Below, piece by piece: positions 41,569 to 49,872 of a DNA stretch of 64,000 nucleotides (positions are counted from its first letter, which is position 1; each line of letters begins with the position of its first letter). Source of the stretch: an uncultured Clostridia bacterium. Its GTDB lineage: Bacteria; Bacillota; Clostridia; TANB77; CAG-508. The stretch spans positions 87,133 through 151,132 of the forward strand of contig CALXWO010000002.1 in NCBI GenBank assembly GCA_944392485.1, written 5' to 3'. A program made the position numbers and the translations under genes. A model generated the notes under the pieces. The model ran no database searches. It saw only the letters and a program-made list of their open reading frames with translations, and was not told the DNA's origin.

Positions 41569-42066
41569 ATGAAAGTTAGCTTAGATAAAAAAATAAGTAA
41601 ATCTTTTAAAATATTAGTTTCAAAAGTAGTGTTGTTCTTCCTTTGCAGGGGAATTATAACATTATTTAAAAATGATTCTAAAATTAAGCAAGAAATAGAA
41701 AGTTGGGAAGATAACTTTATTATACAAATTACAACAGAAGATACAGCTATAAATTGGCAAATACAAAAAAGACAAGGTAAATTATACAGAGTAAAAGAAA
41801 GTAAGCCAAATCTATCTATTTCATTTAAAAGTGTAGATATTTTGTTTAAACTAGTAACAGGAAGATTAGGAGTATCTAAAGCTTATGCAGAGCATAGATT
41901 TTTACTAAAAGGCGAAATAAAAGATGCTATGTCTTTTGTTAGAGTAATTGATAGAACAGAAGGTTATTTATTTCCAAGTATTATGACTAAACGAATTTTA
42001 AAAGAAGTACCAAAAAGAGAAAAACCAATGTTAGAGATATATGGAAGATTATTATTAAATATGTAG
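41569..42066 (+). CDS. SCP2-like lipid-binding domain protein
   Basis: A 165-residue protein, ATG 41569 after GGGAGGGAAG. A pattern of alternating strands and helices with WQIQKRQGKLYRVKES and LLKGEIKDAMSFVRVID resembles SCP2 sterol-carrier folds, a weak call. It is followed after 10 bases by an alcohol dehydrogenase and then an aldehyde dehydrogenase, so a hydrophobic alcohol or aldehyde carrier role is a reasonable guess. Confidence 0.55.
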   Translation: MKVSLDKKISKSFKILVSKVVLFFLCRGIITLFKNDSKIKQEIESWEDNFIIQITTEDTAINWQIQKRQGKLYRVKESKPNLSISFKSVDILFKLVTGRLGVSKAYAEHRFLLKGEIKDAMSFVRVIDRTEGYLFPSIMTKRILKEVPKREKPMLEIYGRLLLNM

Positions 42067-42076
42067 GAGGAGAAAA

Positions 42077-43261
42077 ATGATACCAAACTATTATGAATTT
42101 AGTAATACAACAAAAATATTATCAGGCGAATATGCACTAGAAAATATACCAGTAGAACTAAAAGCATTAGGTGCAAAAAAAGCATTAGTTTTATGTGATG
42201 AAACACTAAAAAAGATAGGAACAATGCAAATAGTATTAGATGCTTTTTTAGGAAAAGGAATAGAAATAGGAGAAACTTATACTGAAATACCACCAGATTC
42301 TTCTATTGAAGTAATAGAAAAAATTGTTCAAATATATTTAGATAAAGAATGTGACAGCATTATAGCAATAGGCGGAGGCTCTGTTATAGATACAGCAAAA
42401 GGAGTAAGAATGATGATTTCACAAAATGTAAAAAATATTATGGAACTCGCAGGCTGTGAAATGATTTCATATGGAAAACATATACCATTTGTTGCAATTC
42501 CTACTACTGCTGGAACTGGATCAGAAGTAACATTAGTTGCTGTTATATTAAATAAATGCCAAAACATAAAAATGGAATTTATATCATATTATCTTTTACC
42601 AGACATTGCAGTACTAGATCCAAGAATGACAATAAGTTTGCCAGCAAAAATCACCGCTGCAACTGGTATGGATGCTTTATGCCATGCAATTGAAAGCTAT
42701 ACATGCTTGCAAAAAAATCCGCTAAGTGATAGTTATGCCACAGCAGCAATTAATTTAATTAGAGAAAACTTAATAGAAGTATGTAAAAATGGTAATGACA
42801 AAAAAAGAAGACTTGCAATGGCAAATGCTTCATTAATGGCAGGAGTTGCATTTTCTAATTCTATGGTAGGAATAATTCACGCAATTGGGCATGCTTTAGG
42901 TGGAGTAAGCAGAGTACCACATGGAGAAGCAATGGCAATATTAATGCCATATTGTATGGAATATAATTTAGATAAAATGGGAGAACTTTATGCAGAATTA
43001 TTGTTACCACTTGCAGGAGAAGAAGTATATGCAAGTACTCCAAAAGCAGAAAGAGCAAAGAAAACAATAGAAACTATTAGAAATATGCAGCAAGAACTTA
43101 ATAAATTAACGGGTCTACCTTTAACTTTAAGTGAAAAACAAGTTAAAAAAGAAGATTTCGAGAAAATTGCGAAAACAGCAACTAATGATGGAGCATTAAT
43201 TGTAAATCCAAAAAATGCAGAAGTAAAAGATATAATAGAAATACTAAATAGAGCATATTAA
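42077..43261 (+). CDS. Iron-containing alcohol dehydrogenase
   Basis: NAD(P)-dependent group III alcohol dehydrogenase, 394 residues, ATG 42077 after GGAGGAG. Nucleotide motif GGGSVIDTAKG; PTTAGTGSEVT; metal ligands in DALCHAIESY and HAIGHALGGVSRVPHG. Operon with an SCP2-like gene and an aldehyde dehydrogenase gene. The set suggests interconversion of a fatty alcohol, aldehyde and acid; the real substrate is unknown. Frame intact. Confidence 0.9.
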   Translation: MIPNYYEFSNTTKILSGEYALENIPVELKALGAKKALVLCDETLKKIGTMQIVLDAFLGKGIEIGETYTEIPPDSSIEVIEKIVQIYLDKECDSIIAIGGGSVIDTAKGVRMMISQNVKNIMELAGCEMISYGKHIPFVAIPTTAGTGSEVTLVAVILNKCQNIKMEFISYYLLPDIAVLDPRMTISLPAKITAATGMDALCHAIESYTCLQKNPLSDSYATAAINLIRENLIEVCKNGNDKKRRLAMANASLMAGVAFSNSMVGIIHAIGHALGGVSRVPHGEAMAILMPYCMEYNLDKMGELYAELLLPLAGEEVYASTPKAERAKKTIETIRNMQQELNKLTGLPLTLSEKQVKKEDFEKIAKTATNDGALIVNPKNAEVKDIIEILNRAY

Positions 43262-43277
43262 AAAGAGAGGTTTAAAT

Positions 43278-44648
43278 ATGGATATAGAAAATATTGTACA
43301 AAAACAAAGAGAATTTTTTAAAACAGGAAAAACAAAAGATGTAAACTTTAGAAAGAAAGCATTAAAGGACTTGAAGAAAGCAATTATAAATAGAGAAGAA
43401 GAAATAAACAATGCTTTAAAATTAGACTTAAATAAATCAGAAACAGAAAGCTATATGGCAGAAATAGGAATGGTTTTGAGTGAACTTTCGTATGCTATAA
43501 AACATGTAAATAGTTGGGCAAAAAGCAAAAGAGTTCATACTCCACTTGCACAATTCCACAGCAAAAGTTACTATGTTTCGGAACCATATGGAGTAAGTTT
43601 AATTATTGCACCTTGGAATTACCCATTTATGCTTGCGCTAGACCCTTTAGTAGGATCAATTGCTGCAGGAAATTGTTGTGTTTTAAAAGCATCTAGGAAT
43701 GCACCAAATACATGCAAAGTTATGCAAAATATTGTTTCTGAAATTTTTCCAAGTGAATATATTACAGTAATAGGGACAGAATTAGAAAGCACAAGCGAAT
43801 TATTAAACCATAGGTTTGATTATATATTCTTTACAGGAAGTGTTAGAGTAGGAAAAATGATTATGGAGTCAGCATCTAAATTTTTAACACCTGTTACACT
43901 AGAACTTGGCGGGAAAAGCCCTTGTATTGTAGAAAAAACAGCAAATATACCGCTTGCTGCAAAACGAATTATGTTTGGCAAGGTTCTAAATGCAGGTCAA
44001 ACTTGTGTAGCTCCAGACTATATTTTAGTACAAAAAGATGTAAAAGACGAACTAATAAAAGAAATGAAAAAGTCTTTAACTAAATTTTTAGGAGAAAACC
44101 CTATTGATAATGAAGAATATACTAAAATAATTAATAAGAAACAATTTGAACGTATTAAAGGATTATTAGAAAATCAAAATATTATTTTAGGCGGAAAATG
44201 TGATGAAGAAAAACAAAAAATTGAGCCTACATTTTTAGATGAACCAGATGAAAATAGTGCTGTAATGCAAGAAGAAATCTTTGGACCTATTTTCCCAATT
44301 ATCTCTTACGAAAACATAGAAGAAGTTATAGAATTTGTACAAAAAAGAGAAAAGCCATTAGCATTATATCTATTTACTCAAAGTAAAAAGATACAAAAAT
44401 TAATACAAAAATATCTTTCTTTTGGTGGAGGATGTATTAATGACACAATTATTCACCTTGCTTCTAGCAAATTAGGATTTGGAGGAGTAGGAAATAGTGG
44501 AATGGGTTCTTACCACGGTAAAAGAAGCTTTGATACATTTAGCCATGAAAAAAGTATAGTCAAAAAATACACTTGGATTGATTTACCAATGAGGTATATG
44601 CCATATACAAAAGGAAAATTAAAAATTATAAAAATGTTTTTGAAATAG
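43278..44648 (+). CDS. Aldehyde dehydrogenase, class 3 fatty-aldehyde type
   Basis: 456 residues, ATG 43278 after AGAGAGG. Motifs: APWNYPFMLALDPLVG, FFTGSVRVGK, catalytic Glu in LELGGKSPCIV and Cys in NAGQTCVAPDY, then EEIFGPIFPI. The layout matches short class 3 aldehyde dehydrogenases (YwdH/ALDH3 type). 16 bases follow the alcohol dehydrogenase gene, so one operon. Frame intact. Confidence 0.9.
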   Translation: MDIENIVQKQREFFKTGKTKDVNFRKKALKDLKKAIINREEEINNALKLDLNKSETESYMAEIGMVLSELSYAIKHVNSWAKSKRVHTPLAQFHSKSYYVSEPYGVSLIIAPWNYPFMLALDPLVGSIAAGNCCVLKASRNAPNTCKVMQNIVSEIFPSEYITVIGTELESTSELLNHRFDYIFFTGSVRVGKMIMESASKFLTPVTLELGGKSPCIVEKTANIPLAAKRIMFGKVLNAGQTCVAPDYILVQKDVKDELIKEMKKSLTKFLGENPIDNEEYTKIINKKQFERIKGLLENQNIILGGKCDEEKQKIEPTFLDEPDENSAVMQEEIFGPIFPIISYENIEEVIEFVQKREKPLALYLFTQSKKIQKLIQKYLSFGGGCINDTIIHLASSKLGFGGVGNSGMGSYHGKRSFDTFSHEKSIVKKYTWIDLPMRYMPYTKGKLKIIKMFLK

Positions 44649-44663
44649 AATGGAGAATCTATT

Positions 44664-44915
44664 ATGGATATAGAAAAAGAAATAAAAGATATAAAAGAAA
44701 GAAATAAACGTGTTGAATTGGATAAAAAATGGGAAACTAGCTGGACAAGAAAAATTTGTATATGCATATTAACATATATTGTTGTTATTATATATTCATA
44801 TATAATAAGGTATTCTGATAATATATTATTTAGTTCTCTTGTTCCAGTTATAGGATTTGCTTTATCAACATTATCTCTAAAATATATAAGAAAAATTTGG
44901 GAAAAAAGAGTATAA
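44664..44915 (+). CDS. Small two-helix membrane protein
   Basis: 83 residues with a charged N-terminal helix (KEIKDIKERNKRVELDKKWE) and two membrane segments (about 29-46 and 52-70). ATG 44664 after GGAGA. It follows the aldehyde dehydrogenase gene by 15 bases. Unknown role. Confidence 0.55.
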   Translation: MDIEKEIKDIKERNKRVELDKKWETSWTRKICICILTYIVVIIYSYIIRYSDNILFSSLVPVIGFALSTLSLKYIRKIWEKRV

Positions 44916-45330
44916 TTTGTATTAATGTACCAAACATTAACCAATAATTATATTAAGGTATTTTTAAATTATAATCTGTTAAAACACATCAATTTATGAA
45001 GCGACGAATGTGAGAGGAGTGTTTGTGCAATTCTTAAGGAAAATTGAAGGAGGAAGCGGAAACCGAGAGGCTTGTTCAATTTGCTGCTAGAATTGCTAAA
45101 ACACGTATTGATGCCGAGGAGCTGAATAAATTTATGTTTTTAACAGATACTATTTTATTTTAGAAATTTCTTCGAAGAGCGGGCGATTAAAATCGCCCCT
45201 ACATTTTCTTTACAATTTTAAATTTTGGTCTAAATATTAACGATATAATCCAATAAAAAACATAATTTTATTGACTTTTATTTTTTTATAAAATAAAATT
45301 AAATAAATACAAATGAAAAGGGGGATATTA
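44916..45330. other. Gene-poor stretch with a foreign-looking coding remnant
   Basis: About 415 bases without a proper gene. Positions 45042-45164 hold a short open frame (from a TTG) reading KEEAETERLVQFAARIAKTR and on to a TAG, with codons such as CGT, GCC and CTG that are rare around it. It looks like the tail of a lost, more GC-rich gene. At about 45180-45202 a GGGCGATT/AATCGCCC inverted repeat with CCCCTACA resembles a fragment of the family B core. Confidence 0.4.
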
Positions 45331-46476
45331 ATGGAGAAAAAAGAATTTAAAATTGGGCTTGGAACAGCAGTAATGCTATTTCTACTAATATTAATTATTA
45401 TTGTAGCTTTTACTGTATATATGATAAAAGTAAATAAAGACGAGGAAATAGAGTCTAAAGAACCTATGGCAAGTACAAATTTGGAGCAAACAGAAGGAGT
45501 TTCAGTGGTTCCAACAATGCAAGATAAGATAACTGCTGATAGTAGTTGGTGCTGTACATTTCAGCTAGTATGGAATGACATGAAAAATGAGATTGTTGGG
45601 CAAGATGTTGTCTTTACACCACAAGAAGAAATGGCAGAAAATTTAAACAAAGAAGAATTTACAGAAGATATGATATCAGATGAGTATTACTATAAAAAAT
45701 ATGGAATAATGACACTTTCATTAAAAGAAGAAATAGAAAACGCGATAAAAGAAAAGTTTAATCAGGAAAGCGATATTCTAGATGATTTAAATTGGAATGA
45801 AGCAGAGACAGAAAATGAAACTTCAAGCATTACAAACTATTTATTTTATACAATGCTATATAGAAAATTTGAGTTTTTATATAAATTTGATAAGTTAGAA
45901 AATGGAGACTTTGGTGAATATAAAAATGTAGAATATTTTGGAATAAATAGTAGTACAGATAATGAAGTAGGAGATCAAATAGATGTATTATATTATAATT
46001 CACAAGACGATTTTGCAGTTGTATTAAATACGAAAACAGATGATGAAGTCATATTTTGTAAAAATCCAGATGGAGAAACCTTTAAACAAATTTATGATAA
46101 TATGAATCAAAAAGCAAGTAACTACATTGGAGATACAAATTTTAATGATATGGACGAATTTAAAGCACCAAGGTTAGATTTTGATATTAAAAGAGAGTAT
46201 ACTGAGCTAGAAGGAAAACTATTCAAGACAATAGATGGAGAAGCACAAATTGGTAAAGCATTACAGACAATAAAACTTTCACTAGATGAAAATGGTGGAG
46301 AAATAAAAAGTGAAGCAGCAATAGTACTAAAAGAATCATTGGCAGCAGAACCAGCAGCAGAAGAAGAACCTAGATATTTTTATGTTGATGATACATTTGC
46401 AATTTTCTTAAAAGAAAAAGGAAAAGATGCACCATATTTTGCTGCAAGAGTAGATGATATAACTAAATTTCAATAA
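45331..46476 (+). CDS. Membrane-anchored hypothetical protein, 381 residues
   Basis: I prefer ATG 45331 over 45313, because AAAGGGGGAT lies right before it. One helix (about residues 9-34), then an outside domain with TADSSWCCTFQLVWNDMKN, many acidic residues and a second half of beta-like repeats. The ending repeats Ala/Glu (AAEPAAEEEPRYFYVDD) and then FAIFLKEKGKDAPYFAARVDD, which recalls the end of serpin-like folds but is not proof. Frame intact. Function unknown. Confidence 0.65.
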   Translation: MEKKEFKIGLGTAVMLFLLILIIIVAFTVYMIKVNKDEEIESKEPMASTNLEQTEGVSVVPTMQDKITADSSWCCTFQLVWNDMKNEIVGQDVVFTPQEEMAENLNKEEFTEDMISDEYYYKKYGIMTLSLKEEIENAIKEKFNQESDILDDLNWNEAETENETSSITNYLFYTMLYRKFEFLYKFDKLENGDFGEYKNVEYFGINSSTDNEVGDQIDVLYYNSQDDFAVVLNTKTDDEVIFCKNPDGETFKQIYDNMNQKASNYIGDTNFNDMDEFKAPRLDFDIKREYTELEGKLFKTIDGEAQIGKALQTIKLSLDENGGEIKSEAAIVLKESLAAEPAAEEEPRYFYVDDTFAIFLKEKGKDAPYFAARVDDITKFQ

Positions 46477-46612
46477 AAATTAGATGTAGGGGTGAAATGT
46501 ATTTTCCCCCTTAAATAATGTGAATATATTGTATGGATCGCTGCCTTCAGAGACCCACAGACCATTTACGGGTCGCCCAGGAGTGCGACCCCTACAATAA
46601 ATTGCAATAATT
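46477..46612. repeat. Truncated family B element, reverse orientation
   Basis: Contains GGGTCGCCCAGGAGTGCGACCCCTACAA (46571-46598 region), the complement of the family B core, plus a shorter TGTAGGGGTGAAATG segment upstream. Ends are degraded. It occupies the space before dxs. Confidence 0.6.
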
Positions 46613-46656
46613 AAACATTTATGCTAATATGTTATAGTATTAGAGGTGTATTGTTT

Positions 46657-48512
46657 ATGAATAAGATTTTAGACGAGATAAATAACCCATCAGATTTAAA
46701 AAAAATAAATATCGTAGAGAAAAAACAATTAGCAGAAGAAATAAGAGAATATATATTAGAAATAGTTTCAAATAATGGAGGACATTTAGCTTCAAATTTA
46801 GGTGTAGTAGAACTTACTATTGCCCTTCATAGTGTATTTAATTGTCCAAAAGATAAAATAGTATGGGATGTTGGACATCAAAGCTATGTTCACAAAATAT
46901 TAACAGGAAGAAAAGAAGAAATGAAAACTTTACGAAAACTAGGTGGGATTTCTGGATTTCCTAAAACATCTGAATCAGAATATGATAGTTTCGATACAGG
47001 ACATAGTTCTACATCCATTTCTGTAGCTCTAGGAATGGCAAGAGCTAGAGATTTATTAAACAAAAATAATAAAGTGATTGCAGTTATAGGTGACGGTTCT
47101 TTAACAGGTGGAATGGCAGTTGAAGCATTAAATGATGCAGGAAGTAGTAAAACAAATATAACCGTTATATTAAATGATAACGAAATGAGTATTTCAAAAA
47201 ATGTAGGAGGAGTACCTGCATTACTTACAAAAATTAGGGTTAAAAAAACATACACAAGATCAAATAACTGTATAAAGAGATTCTTTAATAAAGTTCCAAT
47301 AATAGGAAAACCAATAGTAAATTTAGCACACATAATTAAAAGAAGTATAAAACAAGCAGTTATACCAAATATGTATTTTGAAGATATAGGTTTTACATAT
47401 CTTGGACCTGTTGATGGACATAATATTCAAGAATTAGAAAATATTTTACGTAAAAGCCAAAATATAGAAGGTCCAGTACTTATACATGTTATTACAAAGA
47501 AAGGTAAGGGTTATAAATTTGCAGAAGAAAACCCAGATAAATTTCATGGAATATCAAGCTTTGATATAAAAACAGGCGAAACTAAAAGTAGTAATAAAAA
47601 AGACTATTCAAAAGTATTTGGAGATACATTAATAAAATTAGCAAAAAAAGATAATAAGATTGTTGCAGTAACAGCTGCGATGGCAGATGGAACAGGACTA
47701 AATGAATTCTCAAAAAAATATCCGAATAGATTTTTTGATGTAGGGATTGCAGAGCAACACGCAGTAGGGTTAATTGCAGGTATGGCAAAGAGCCGGATTA
47801 AAGCCAGTCTTTGCTGTATATTCTTCTTTTTTGCAAAGAAGTTATGACCAACTGATCCATGATATTGCGATACAAAATATACCTGTAACAATTGCGATAG
47901 ATAGGGCAGGAATTGTAGGAGCAGACGGAGAAACGCATCAAGGATTATTTGATTTAGCATTTTTATCTGAAATACCAAACTTTGTAGTTATGGCTCCTAA
48001 AAACTTTGAAGAATTCGAAAAAATGCTAGAATTTGCAATTAATCTAAAAAGGCCAGTAGCTATAAGGTATCCAAGAGGAGGAGAAGGAAAAGTTAAATTT
48101 GATAATTGTGATAAAATAAATTTAGGAAAAGCAGAGGTTATAAAGAAAGGAACGGATTTAACTATTATAGCAATTGGTAAAATGGTCGAAAGAGCAGTAG
48201 AGGTTTCTAATCTTTTAGAAAAAGATAATGTAAATGCTGAGATTATAAATGCAAGGTTTTTAAAACCATTAGACAAAGAAATAATATTAAGTTCTGTAAG
48301 AAAAACAAAAAAGGCAATAACAATTGAAGATCGGAATACTAAAAGGAGGACTAGGAACAACAGTAATAGAATTAATAAACAATAGTGATGTGAATGATGT
48401 CAAAGTTAAAACATTTGGATATAATGACTGCTTTATAAAACACGGAAGTATAGAAGAAATAGAAGAATTAAATGGATTAAGTGCACAAAAAATAATAAAT
48501 ACATTGAAGTAA
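46657..48512 (+). CDS. dxs: 1-deoxy-D-xylulose-5-phosphate synthase, two +1 recoding sites (47794, 48332)
   Basis: Thiamine-diphosphate enzyme starting the MEP isoprenoid pathway. ATG 46657 after AGAGGTG. Motifs: GGHLASNLGVVELTIALH, DVGHQSYVHKILTGR, GDGSLTGGMAVEALNDAG, VDGHNI, GIAEQHAVGLIAGMA. Site 1: AKS (AGC) then extra C 47794 and GGA, giving AKSGLKPVFAVYSSFLQR. Site 2: IED (GAT) then extra C 48332 and GGA, giving IEDGILKGGLGTTVIEL. Both are invariant glycines. Total 617 residues, normal length. Unshifted reading yields three useless fragments of an essential enzyme. Confidence 0.96.
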
Positions 48513-48614
48513 ACATAAAAAGGTGATACAATAATAATATATTCATTTATGTGTCTTCCTTGCGTGACATCATGTTTGGGCAAGAGACAAAATAATTTTA
48601 AGGAGGAAATGAAT

Positions 48615-49727
48615 ATGAACATTAAAGATTTGTTTGAACCTATGAATGTAACACTGCGGAGATTAAATAACATCAGGAGGTGGACAGGCTATCAAACTGA
48701 AGGACGGTATGACGAGATATCAAAACAGGCGTTAAACTGCATTATATGCTTCATTTTGGCAACAGAAGTGGAAGCATCAGGTAAGATAATTAAATGGGAA
48801 AGATTTCCTAAAATTGCCATGTACAGAGCTTTTCAAAAGGCATACGTCAATTTTGATACTCCAGAGCCTATATTGAAAAAAATATGTGCAATCGGTAACA
48901 TTCAATTCGAAGAAACCTTTAAAAAGGTTACATTCGATATTATATTAGAACGCACTAATTCCGATATTGCAGTATGGATTTCAGAAGGAGAGGCGACTTT
49001 AGAAGAAGATATCTATAAAGCTGCTACGAAAATCGCAACTTTGCTTGAGCTTAATGAAGTTCAAAAACATGTTAATGGAGAATATGGGACAAATTATCAG
49101 GAAATAATAAATTCCATGATAAAGTATTCTAACATTCCGTGTTTTGATAAATTAAGCGACACAAAGGGGGATTATTTTAAAGTCTTTAAGGAAATATCCA
49201 AATTGAGAAATCAGAATCGATGGGCTGCTTACTCGTACAATGTTGAGTGTTCTGTTCTAGGACATCTTTTTGATACTGCAATTTTTGCGTATCTTATGGC
49301 AATTGAAAAAGGTGAAAAAGAAAGAAAAGCTGCTCAATACTTTTTTATGGGAATATTTCATGATGTACCCGAAGCATTTACAAGAGATATTCCTTCTCCA
49401 ATCAAAGATAAAATTCCTGGTTTCAGAGAATTAACTGAACAATACGAAATGAAAATGATGGAGCAGGAAGTATACCCTTATGTTTCAGAGGATGTAGAAA
49501 TTGCACTTAAAAAAGTAATGATGGAGGATAAAGAAAATGCAGAATTTAAACCTCTATTAAAAGGGGCGGATTATCTTTCGGCTACCTCCGAAATTTGGAG
49601 ACAGTATATGGATCCAAATTTTGCAGAAACAATGGTTAGGCAAGGTAATCAATTTTCAAGTGATGGAAAAGTTCAAGTCACAGAATCTGCAAAGAAACTC
49701 TACGAAAAGATGTTAAAATCATTATAA
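48615..49727 (+). CDS. HD-domain hydrolase with two in-frame triplet CGG codons, probably acquired
   Basis: A 370-residue YfbR-like HD protein. The start ATG 48615 lies 8 bases after AGGAGG; a longer upstream frame is unlikely. Motifs: VECSVLGHLFDTAIFAY, FMGIFHDVPEAFTRDIPSPIK and a late KGADYLSATSE. Codons 15 (48657-48659) and 31 (48705-48707) are CGG and the frame continues unshifted; the protein reads VTLRRLNNIRRW and TEGRYDE. Codon use is richer in G and C than the neighbours, so recent transfer is likely. Four-base reading at the first CGG would reach TAA after one codon. Confidence 0.82.
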   Translation: MNIKDLFEPMNVTLRRLNNIRRWTGYQTEGRYDEISKQALNCIICFILATEVEASGKIIKWERFPKIAMYRAFQKAYVNFDTPEPILKKICAIGNIQFEETFKKVTFDIILERTNSDIAVWISEGEATLEEDIYKAATKIATLLELNEVQKHVNGEYGTNYQEIINSMIKYSNIPCFDKLSDTKGDYFKVFKEISKLRNQNRWAAYSYNVECSVLGHLFDTAIFAYLMAIEKGEKERKAAQYFFMGIFHDVPEAFTRDIPSPIKDKIPGFRELTEQYEMKMMEQEVYPYVSEDVEIALKKVMMEDKENAEFKPLLKGADYLSATSEIWRQYMDPNFAETMVRQGNQFSSDGKVQVTESAKKLYEKMLKSL

Positions 49728-49746
49728 CAAACAAATCATTATAACA

Positions 49747-49784
49747 AAAAGAACTAAAAGTAATTTTACTTTTAGTTCTTTTTG
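49747..49784 (+). terminator. Rho-independent terminator
   Basis: Arms AAAGAACTAAAAGTAA / TTACTTTTAGTTCTTT with trailing T run. Confidence 0.9.
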
Positions 49785-49809
49785 CTATTTTTTTATACAT
49801 ACACATAAG

Positions 49810-49838
49810 TTTACAAATATTCTAAATTATGCTATAAT
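49810..49838 (+). promoter_or_regulatory. Promoter of the second HD/dGTPase-like gene
   Basis: TTTACA 49810 and TATAAT 49833, 17-base spacer, 35 bases before the start codon. Confidence 0.65.
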
Positions 49839-49872
49839 TAACGTAATATTAGTATAATTAAGGAGTTCATTT

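Noticed and set aside
44916-45330. A further C|GGA recoding site at AGCGGA (about 45056)
   Set aside because: No conserved protein spans it, and the fragment is too short to define a frame.
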